The translations under genes were made by a program, and so were the position numbers. DNA of 21,869 nucleotides from Beroe ovata (taxonomy: Eukaryota; Ctenophora; Nuda; Beroida; Beroidae). Below are positions 8,900 through 16,177 of the stretch, in pieces (position 1 is the stretch's first letter; each line of letters begins with the position of its first letter). A model generated the notes under the pieces. It worked only from the letters and a program-made list of their open reading frames with translations, was not told the origin of the DNA and searched no databases. The stretch is taken from assembly GCA_946803715.1 (NCBI GenBank), contig CAMPET010000084.1, positions 240,969 to 262,837 on the forward strand, given 5' to 3'.

Positions 8900-9297
8900 A
8901 TCAGTCCTCTGGCAGTCGATGGAACTAAAGGTGATGGAACAGCAGTTGATGGAACAGAAGGTGCCCTTTATTAATAAGAAAAGCACTTATAGACTGCTCC
9001 ATTAAAATCAATAATGATCAATACTAATATGGGATTTCAATCTATCATAATATTCTGGTATTAGAATAAACTTGCTCAATGCTTATGTTCCGTGCTTTTG
9101 CATAAGTTGGTTAAATGTATGCTTTCATAGGTACTTGATCTACTTTTGAGTATTTTCGAGCCAGGTTATTTGCTTGTTTGTTGTCTACCAACCACTTCAA
9201 GTTGATTTTTTGCATGTAAAACTGAGACTCATTATTTCATGATCATAAGTTCGGCATGGTAAACTTTCTTCCATCATAGTTTCTTAAATTCAATAAA
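8900..9297 (+). other. 3' UTR and polyadenylation signals of the large gene
   Basis: An in-frame stretch of 24 codons after the stop (8900-8971) encodes the repetitive words VDGTKGDGT and VDGTEG before TAA. Candidate poly(A) signals are ATTAAA at 9001-9006, AATAAA at 9065-9070 and AATAAA at 9292-9297. Of these, 9065 is a full hexamer at a typical distance from the stop. Confidence 0.5.
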
Positions 9298-9346
9298 CAT
9301 GGAATCGGGCAATTTGAATTTTAAAAACTGGAACACATACTTAATT

Positions 9347-9378
9347 AGCGCTTGCATTAATCAGCGCTTGCATTAATC
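9347..9378 (+). repeat. 16-bp tandem duplication
   Basis: AGCGCTTGCATTAATC is repeated exactly at 9347-9362 and 9363-9378. Confidence 0.95.
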
Positions 9379-9550
9379 TTGTGCAATATTCAAGATTAAT
9401 TCCATAAAACCTTCATGGAATATGGCCTTCATGAATCTTGTTTTCCCAACTTAGATTAGGGAAGAGGCACCTGTCAAAATATGTTCGCGGTACATTGACC
9501 AGTGTGAATTAGGGTGGTTCATAGTAATTAGGGTGCCAGCCCGGCAACCT

Positions 9551-9612
9551 AAAGTGTTTAATTACTATAAACCACCCGGCACTGCCGGGTGGTTTTTGGT
9601 ATTAAACACTTT
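9551..9612. repeat. Strong hairpin / snapback element
   Basis: Inner arms AAACCACCCGGCA (9569-9581) and TGCCGGGTGGTTT (9583-9595) are perfect complements around a single C. Outer arms AAAGTGTTTAAT (9551-9562) and ATTAAACACTTT (9601-9612) are also complementary. The word AATTAGGGTG occurs twice just upstream. It could be a miniature transposon remnant or form a structured RNA. Confidence 0.85.
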
Positions 9613-9658
9613 TTTCCTCAAATACACTCATGACTCGGTTCTCTGCAATAACGACAGA

Positions 9659-9802
9659 CTGATATCGAATGTGTTAGCTGAAGCTACAGAGCTATCAGAC
9701 CATGAAATGGCAAATGTCCTCCTCTCATTTACACCAGGTCAAATGGAGGATCCTCAGACTTCATATCTCGATGAGCTTTTGGTCACTAGATTTACTAAGT
9801 CA
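9659..9802 (+). CDS. Possible orphan exon in a longer open frame
   Basis: An open frame (about 9533-9826) contains a stretch bounded by a possible acceptor CGACAG|A and donor TCAG|GTGGGT. The peptide is Leu/Glu-rich and looks helical (VLAEATELSDHEMANVLLSF, then YLDELLVTRFTKSG). I recognise no family, and no neighbouring exon in the right phase was found. The 5' part of the open frame lies over the hairpin and is unlikely to be coding. It may be a fragment of a decayed gene. Confidence 0.2.
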
Positions 9803-10588
9803 GGTGGGTTTCGAGAAGCTTATTGATAAGTTTGCCAGTATTGAACGGAAGGAATAACAGGATTCTGGTTGTTTTGAGGATTTCCCAGCTGAGCTCAATA
9901 AAGTCACCTGAGGTTGAGTTTATCTGTTAAAATCTAAATTAATTTCCGCCTAAAATGTTGATGCAATTGGGGATAACAGAACCGAATATCCCACTTCTAG
10001 AATACCTTATGTCGTTAATACCCAACATCGCGAATACCAAACATAATTGTCGCGAATACCAAACAGATGTCACTTGATTCGATCGGTTCACATGACCCAA
10101 TACCGCTCCCTTAAGGGCACTGAAGTAATATGATTAAAGGTGTCGTCGGGTCTGTGATGTCAGTGAAAGCGTCCGTGAACCTTCAAATTGCGTCAGGGAC
10201 GTGACAAAAGTCTCATTTTGTCCAGTCTTCAATGCATCATGGACGTGACAGAGTGTTATTTTGTAATATCTGTGATGATGATTGGGCTAAAATCACTGAT
10301 GTGACTAAAACGTCATGGACACGATAATTAGTTGACTCTTTGATTGGCCAATTAGGGGCTAATAGACCTGTAACTGCTGAAACCACCATGAAGTCTGATA
10401 GAGGTCATTATAAACTAACGTATTATATGAATTTTATCAAGATTGGGGGAAAATAAGTGATTTTGGATGCTTTTATGAAAACTGACCACTTATCATTATT
10501 CATTACAAAAGTGACCTTATCCAAATTCCTTGGCCTCAAACCTTAAAAATATGATACCTTTGGGAGGGATACCTGAGGAATGGTAATT
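9803..10588. other. Spacer between the two convergent genes, with short degenerate repeats
   Basis: TCGCGAATACCAAACA occurs at 10028-10043 and 10050-10065. From about 10140 to 10330 there are loose repeats of GTCA(T/G)GGAC(G/A)(T/C)GA. On the minus strand I searched for further flippase exons (the segment after DGETNLK and the phosphorylation motif DKTGT) and saw none. Confidence 0.5.
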
Positions 10589-11602
10589 TTACCAACAACA
10601 AACCTTTAAATTTGTTTCTCCATCCAAATTTGCTGTTGTTATAAAACAGTTTCCTTCCTCATCGCTTGACGAGAGGAGAATCATATCACATGGAAATTCC
10701 TCTTCACATTCGATCTTCACAACATCACCCACCTGTGAGAGATAGATACCTACGTCCTACATAGATTATTATGTGTGGTCACTCCAATATTTATCAGAAT
10801 AAAATAGGTCGGATTAGCAGTACGACATGCTCATATTGGGCTACTAAACTCTCAATGTTAAGCCACCTTGATATTTTTGCTAGATGTCTGCTGCAATGTA
10901 CCATTCCTGATTACATTCACACGCCTTTGATTGACCTCATTGTCAGCCTTGTGCCTTTGATAGTCTTCATATCCCTAGGAGAATTATGAAAACTTGTAGG
11001 AGTTGAGCTAATTTTAAAGAAATGCAATCAGCAAAGGAAGATGTGAATAGAACCTGTTTGCAAAGTGAGATGGTAACAACAATTATCAATGGCATCATTG
11101 TTGTTCCAGGCCCAATAGGAGTCTCAATGCAGAGCTGAATGTGACCTCATCAACAACATGATTTGACAACAAAATAAAAAGGAAAATTCCAAATTTGTAG
11201 ATTTCCTTACCATGACAACTACTACACAAAGGAAGTAGAAATTTGCTATCCTTTTGAACTGCTCATATAAATTCTTTGGAAGGAAGTTCCATAGAGTATA
11301 CTGGATGGAGGAGGAGTTAGTTTGCACCAAAAACTGCTTTATAAACATAGGGACCATCCAATGAATAATGAATTCTTACCTTGCTTGTTTTAATAGCATT
11401 GTCAGGAAATGCTTGATGTTTGACTCCTTCTGGATATCTATTAAAAACATATACCTGAAAATGTACAGTTATCAATTGTAATCATCCATTTATTGGATAT
11501 GTAAATGGTTTAGATTTGAGTCAGTGATAATAATACCTGTCTTATAGATTCATTTCTCTCTTCTGGTGAAAGCAAAGACCTTAAAGCTCTAAAGCTAAAC
11601 AT
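10589..11602 (-). pseudogene. N-terminal fragment of an ATP11-like P4-ATPase (phospholipid flippase)
   Basis: Six minus-strand exons, all phase 0 with GT-AG introns of 76-134 nt: 11602-11537, 11454-11380, 11300-11211, 11134-11054, 10974-10867, 10732-10604 (183 codons). The reading includes VYVFNRYPEGVKHQAF, PDNAIKTSKYTLWNFLPKNL, YEQFKRIANFYFLCVVV (first membrane helix), TPIGPG with a second helix, [33 protein letters not shown] and [12 protein letters not shown]. This is the start, M1-M2 and the first part of the actuator domain of P4-ATPases, closest by eye to the ATP11 class (WNF-x-PKNL-x-EQF). ATG at 11602 gives a leader similar in length to ATP11 proteins. After exon 6 the frame reads four codons and TAA (10591-10589). 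No later exon, and so no DKTGT phosphorylation or ATP site, is found before the opposing gene. Full-length members have about 1100-1200 residues, so this would not be an active flippase. Exons and splice sites are intact, so it may still be transcribed. Confidence 0.85.
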
Positions 11603-11786
11603 CAGGTCATCAAATATCCATTCTGTGATGCATGTTATCAGTATACAGGATATTGTATTGGATGAGAAATAAATTATGGCTGTTTTACCCAGAAGTGAAT
11701 CTTTCCTTGTGACACCTATTCCCTAAGATATTGAGTATTGGGAAATGCATTAATTCTAATATCATATTACCCAAGCTACAAAGTAC

Positions 11787-11888
11787 AAGTAGGTTTAATT
11801 GAAATTCAGTTTTTCCTCAACAAATATAATGAGAGTCTATTGTATTCACAAAACAGAGGAAAAATAGAATTTCAATCATTACCTACTT
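11787..11888. repeat. Imperfect 102-bp palindrome
   Basis: The left arm begins AAGTAGGTTTAATTGAAATT and ends TTTTTCCTC (to about 11818). The right arm (about 11856-11888) is its near-complement, starting GAGGAAAAATAG and ending ATTACCTACTT. The spacer is about 37 bp. The layout is MITE-like; no clear target duplication was seen. Confidence 0.85.
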
Positions 11889-11910
11889 GATATCCAATGC
11901 AATTAATTCT

Positions 11911-12205
11911 CCTGGCGATGCCAGGCCCAGCTGACACGAGTCTGAGAATAATTTGCGGCGCGCGCGCAATGAAATTCTCGACAGGGGCTATTACCGCCAA
12001 CTCTTTAATATGACCCTACTCACTCAACTGTAATCCAATTAACTCCATCATGATGGAGAACGTGTGAAAGGTTTTGTCAAGCAATGCTATAGCAAATAAT
12101 TGGCCGATGACAGCCCCTGTCGAGAATTTCATTGCGCGCGCGCCGCAAAAATTATTCTCAGCTCACAGCTGACGGCTCGCGTCAGCTAAGCCTAGTATCG
12201 CCAGG
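11911..12205. mobile_element. Foldback/TIR element with ~80-95 bp GC-rich terminal repeats
   Basis: The left arm (11911-11989) starts CCTGGCGAT, contains GAGAATAATTTGCGGCGCGC and ends CGACAGGGGCT. The right arm (12112-12205) is the complement: AGCCCCTGTCGAGAATTTCA at its start, GCGCGCGCGCCGC in the middle and ATCGCCAGG at its end, with some extra bases in the outer third. The AT-rich centre is 122 bp with no ORF. It is a non-autonomous MITE or foldback transposon; the family is not recognised. CAATGC near both ends may be a remnant target duplication. Confidence 0.85.
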
Positions 12206-12528
12206 CAATGCTAAAGCCGCTGATCCAAGCCGCGCGCGAAACTAAATCCTCGACAGAGCAGACTATTATCAATCGACAAGCGAGGACCACACGCGCCCCA
12301 CCAATCCCTTGCGGCCTTGCCAGGCCAGGGACAAAATCCCGTTTTCCCGCAAGCATGAACAATTGGGTAGGGAGAATCGAAAATAAAATCCTACAAGCCT
12401 CTGATGAATGTGCGCGAGCGAGATCAGAATTGAATGGAGAAACAGAGCTGAGGACACTGGCCGTCTGGAGAGAATGGAGCGGCAAATGAATGGAGCAGCG
12501 TTGTCGATCGATGATAGACCCTCATGAC
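12206..12528. other. GC-richer stretch without a supported gene
   Basis: Open frames of 93-97 codons exist on both strands here, overlapping each other, with no recognisable motif or splice sites. They reflect the higher GC of a repeat cluster and I do not call them genes. Confidence 0.5.
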
Positions 12529-12945
12529 AAGCGTGTGCACACGTTGCGCGGCGCGCCCCTGTTCTACTCAGTTGTCAGATTTTATCTGACCTCAGTTTCT
12601 CGCGCGCGGCGCGCGCGCCTTCATCGAAGGCCGAAACAGAAGGCGCGATGAAGGCGCGATGAAGGCGCGATGAAGGCGCGCTCGCGCGAGAAACAGGTCA
12701 GGTAACATCTGACAACTACTCAGTGAACTGAAAAGTCGTAAAAAGGACGGAGACGCGCAGCGCGCGCGGAGTATTTGGGTCACGCAGCGCGGGAACAGAC
12801 AAGCGTGACCTGTTCATGTTCCCGCGCTGCGTGACACAAATACTCCGCGCGCGCTGCACTGCGCGTCTCCGTCGCTTAAGGACTACGACTTTTCACTTTC
12901 AGTTCACTGAGTAGATCAGGGGCGCGCAACATGTGCACAGCGTGA
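12529..12945. mobile_element. Nested GC-rich foldback element (three inverted-repeat layers)
   Basis: Outer arms: about 12529-12572 (GGCGCGCCCCTGTTCTACTC) against 12906-12945 (GAGTAGATCAGGGGCGCGC). Inside on the right is a second palindrome, 12721-12797 against 12811-12909, with CAGTGAACTGAAA paired with TTTCAGTTCACTG and arms near 80-100 bp. Inside on the left is a third, 12571-12606 against 12683-12716 (GTTGTCAGAT paired with ATCTGACAAC). The loop of the third contains an 11-bp minisatellite. It is best read as a foldback element with another inserted or two fused copies. Confidence 0.85.
12641..12680 (+). repeat. 11-bp minisatellite in the foldback loop
   Basis: AGGCGCGATGA occurs three times in a row (12641-12651, 12652-12662, 12663-12673), followed by a partial unit. 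Confidence 0.95.
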
Positions 12946-12955
12946 CCCATTGATT

Positions 12956-13230
12956 TTGACCCATATACTCCAGCTCCACGCGCTGCGCGTCTCTTTGCTC
13001 CTACCTAGTTGTTTTACGATTTTTCAGATCACCGAGTAAACGGGCCGCGGCCGGGCGCGCAATGTCAATCATTAACACATGTGCACGCGCGCGGCGCATG
13101 ATGTCAATTACGAAATTTCGTCTATGCTATGGTCTAGCTATAGTGTATATGGTATAGCTCACATGTTTGAGTTTCTCGCGCGGCCGCGCGCGCACCTTCA
13201 TCGAATGTTGATATAGCGCGCGCTATAGCT
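12956..13230. repeat. Diverged partial copies of the foldback family
   Basis: 12963-13065 resembles the right end of the preceding element (CGCTGCGCGTCTC, a TACGA-TTTTCA stretch, then ATCACCGAGTAAACGGG and GCGCGCAA). 13170-13205 resembles 12594-12628 (AGTTTCTCGCGCG through CCTTCATCGAA). A local palindrome ATAGCGCGCGCTAT follows at about 13213-13226. Confidence 0.65.
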
Positions 13231-14022
13231 ACGTGTGCACGATCCTTGTCCGTCAATTCGTGAATCCGAATTCGATAAAGGCGCGCGTTGCTGGCACATA
13301 ATCGAACATAATATTAATAACACACACATGCATAATAACGAACTACTACAAAGTTCTGGACCTTTTGATGTCATGTAGATTAGACTTACAATGTAGGCGC
13401 GCATAGTGCATAGTCACGTTGCACGTGTGCTCGTCGTTACTTGTTATGTGTTAATTCTCACAACTCAGAACTCGCATTATTATTATAAAACCCGCATATT
13501 GATATTGAAAAACTGGATATTCACAATTACAATTTATAACAAAATCAAATAATGCTATCAGTATCAATTGATCAATCATTTTCATAATTTCCGAATTCCG
13601 AAATTAAACATACTCATAGTGTAAGAGAATCAAGAAGAAATGAACACTGAACATGAAGCTCGAATTCTCAAAATCTTTTATTGTCAACACGAAAGCACAA
13701 AAAACTATAAATTCTCAAAAAACTATAAATGTCAGCACGAAAACACAAAAAGTACTCAGTCCGATGCAATATATTGTAATTGATATTACGTTCAGATTGA
13801 TATACCTTGTCCAGCCACTAAGACTGAGGGCGGGGTCGTCGTACTCATAGTTACACCATGAGATTGAGACGGGTTGTCATGGTTACACTGTGCACAATGT
13901 GTTAGCGGCTTCTTATCACTTCTCAGTTCTCGTCTTCCTTCACCCTGAAAATGAAACTGGGATTACCTTGATAAGATTATGAAAGAATGTTTGATACAAA
14001 TTGAAATACAGTAGGTGAAAGT
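13231..14022. other. AT-rich spacer, no gene seen
   Basis: Low-complexity AT-rich sequence with a short duplication of AAAAAACTATAAAT-type words near 13695-13730. The 65-codon open frame there consists of that repeat and has no splice or motif support. Confidence 0.5.
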
Positions 14023-14123
14023 GCTGTGGCCCGCCTCCCTTTATCGTTGGAGTTAACATGCAAACAGGCTGGCGCCACTCAGCCTGCCTCCCTCGGCCTA
14101 ACACTTGTTGACAAAGCCACAGC
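14023..14123. repeat. Inverted repeat with an inner hairpin
   Basis: Outer arms GCTGTGGC (14023-14030) and GCCACAGC (14116-14123). Inner hairpin CAGGCTG (14065-14071) and CAGCCTG (14080-14086). It is more GC-rich than its surroundings and could be the edge of a repeat. Confidence 0.6.
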
Positions 14124-14277
14124 CAAGTGAAAATAGCTCGGAGTGAAGCACGAAGCGGGGATAACTCTCCACGTAGTCATATTTTTCTCCAATTGAGTCC
14201 TTGTCTCTGTGGAATGGATAACTATCCGGAACATGAATTCTTCAGCGCTATCGTGGTCTCCGTTCTCCTTTCTTGAC

Positions 14278-15000
14278 CGCCTTTGATCTCTGTTCTTCTT
14301 TGTTTTTTTTCTTCATATTTGGTTTTCATTATTCTTTCTTCATCATTATTCTTCGCTATTCTTCATCTTTGTTTTTCGTTCCTCCTTTTGTTCTTCATTT
14401 TAAGTCTCCACTCTCTTCTCTGTTCTTCGGTTTTAATCTTTGTTCTTCTTCCTTTATCTTTGTTCTTCGTTTATCTTCTTTGGCCCTTCTTTATCACATA
14501 AATTCACAAAACTACACCTCACAATTGTACAACACTTCAACTTACCTCACCTCACTACACTACACTTCAATTAGCCTCACCTCACATCACTTTACTTTAA
14601 TTCACATGTTCTTTATCTTAAATCTCCTTTCTTTTTTTTCTTCGCCTTTGATCTCTGTTCTTCTTTCTTTATCTTCGTTCTTTGCCTTGGCCGTTCTTTT
14701 TCTTTCATATCTTTTTTCTTCGTATTCATTCTTTGTTCTTCTTCCATTATCTTTGTTATTCCTTTTTTCCTTCGCTCTTTATCTTTGTTCTTCATTCTTC
14801 GCCTTTGGTCTTAATTCTTCATCTTTTGTCTTTGTTAGTTATCACTTAACCTCACAAGACTCCACCTTACAGTTGCACAACACTTCAAGTTCAATTAACA
14901 TCACCTCACCTCATTACAGTTTACACTTCACTGCACTTCACTGCACCTCACCTCATTACACTTCACCTCACGTATCTTCACAGCAACAGTCACGAAGCCA
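14278..15000 (+). repeat. Higher-order tandem repeat of TTC-rich and CACTTCA-rich blocks
   Basis: Two copies of a ~360-bp unit. Each starts with CGCCTTTGATCTCTGTTCTT (14278 and about 14643), runs through a polypyrimidine TTC/TTTC block, then changes to ACCTCAC/CACTTCA words including ACACTTCAA. The strand is almost free of G, so stops are rare and a 262-codon frame stays open without being coding. Such tracts can form triplex or H-DNA structures. Confidence 0.85.
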
Positions 15001-15124
15001 AACTACCGGGAAAATGCTAAAGCCGTTTTTTTCGAAAATCAAACTTGAGTTTAAAACGTGATTCGTTAGTTAAGTGAACATGGCAATACGATGATGAAGA
15101 ATTGATCCCACCTTATCGCCCGAT

Positions 15125-15229
15125 ACCTCGGCGTGCGTAACCTCGACGTTTAAAACCTCGGCGTGCGTAACATAGACCTTCAAAACCTCGGCGTTCATAA
15201 CCTAGACGTTCATAACCTCAACGTGCATT
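15125..15229 (+). repeat. 15-bp minisatellite, seven units with a 30-bp super-period
   Basis: Seven units of ACCTCGGCGTGCGTA and variants (for example ACCTCGACGTTTAAA) lie head to tail. Odd and even units are more alike among themselves, giving a 30-bp dimer. Translation of this array makes a repetitive N-L-(G/D)-V-H peptide that should not be taken as a gene. Confidence 0.93.
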
Positions 15230-15339
15230 TCCTTGCGATCAATCCTTCATCATCATATAACCTATCCAGTATCCACCCAACAAACATACGCTGTGATTCG
15301 AGGGAAATTGAATTCCCGAGAAACCGCGGCTTTACCATA

Positions 15340-15480
15340 ATCTCACCTCGCTGCAGCACACGTCACTTCACTGCACTTCACTTCACTTCACCTCGCTTCA
15401 CTTCACCTCACAACACCACACCACACTTTATAACCTCACTGCATTCCACTCAATTCACTCATCTTCACAGCAACAGTCAT
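15340..15480 (+). repeat. Second CACTTCA block related to the 14.3-15.0 kb array
   Basis: CACTTCA/CACCTCA words like those at 14880-14975. Both blocks end in the same CTTCACAGCAACAGTCA, so this is a further partial copy of the higher-order unit. Confidence 0.8.
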
Positions 15481-16170
15481 GGCAAATTGCGGAACGAAAT
15501 GCGGACACGGGAACAGAACAGACAGGAAGATCAATTGACCTTAGTGGAATACTAGCTAAGGAATACAGCGGTAACTAGGGTCTACGTAGAAAATAGGGAC
15601 AACACAAAATTCTAGAATGAACAATCAACAGTGATTCGAGATCGTCAGTGCTTTGAATTTGTTTCTCAAGTAGTGGTTTAAAATTTATCAAAAGATAGAG
15701 AACAACCGAATCAATTATATGGATTAAATCAATTCAATTTTAAATTCACATCAATGGACATTGGACATTAGATATAGTCTCTCGACTTAACTTAGGCTAC
15801 CTTATATAGTGATTAATAGTCCTCTTGAGGCATCACTTCCAAACATTTTCCCGCATTTTGGGTCCATGGCTTTAGTCGACTGGATCTGAAATGAAGAATG
15901 AAATTGTTCAAACTGACGAATATGAGATGAGATCGTGATCGACAGAACCATGTACATAGTCACTGTATGATTTTGGACATCTTACTCTCTGAGGTAGAGA
16001 TTCCAGCGGCAAGTAGAGGTTCCGGACGAAGTGGTGGTGTCAAGATCAGCGTGTCAGGCGGTGTTGGGGTTCCATAAGATCTGAAAAATAGAATGATAAA
16101 ACTAATGGCCACCGCGATTTTAAAACAAAACAGAACTACGCGTCTACTGTACCACCGAATGAAAATCTCA
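15481..16170. other. Unassigned stretch with possible minus-strand splice sites
   Basis: No sustained gene. On the minus strand, 16080-15986 is bounded by CTATTTTTCAG and GAGA|GTAAG and has one open frame (GTPTPPDTLILTPPLRPEP). Another acceptor, CATTCTTCATTTCAG, ends at about 15886. These could be exons, possibly non-coding, of one of the minus-strand units to the right, but phases do not settle it. Confidence 0.25.
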
Positions 16171-16177
16171 CCTGTCT

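Noticed and set aside
10543-10572. Seventh flippase exon starting VSLPK
   Set aside because: The intron before it would be only 31 nt, and the frame stops after nine codons. The VSLP resemblance to the family is too short to count.
12192-12489. Opposing 93-97-codon frames on both strands
   Set aside because: Mutually overlapping, in a GC-rich repeat cluster, with no recognisable motif.
14273-15061. 262-codon open frame on the plus strand
   Set aside because: It lies entirely in the TTC/CACTTCA array. The peptide is a low-complexity Ser/Leu/Phe string caused by the lack of G and A-rich stops, without motifs or splice sites.
15163-15555. 130-codon open frame with N-L-G-V-H repeats
   Set aside because: The repeat peptide is a translation of the 15-bp minisatellite, and the rest reads through the CACTTCA block.
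15986-16080. Exon joined in phase to exon 5 of the right-hand minus-strand gene
   Set aside because: The phases agree, but the intron would be over 4 kb and the frame used has no ATG. Phase agreement alone is one chance in three.
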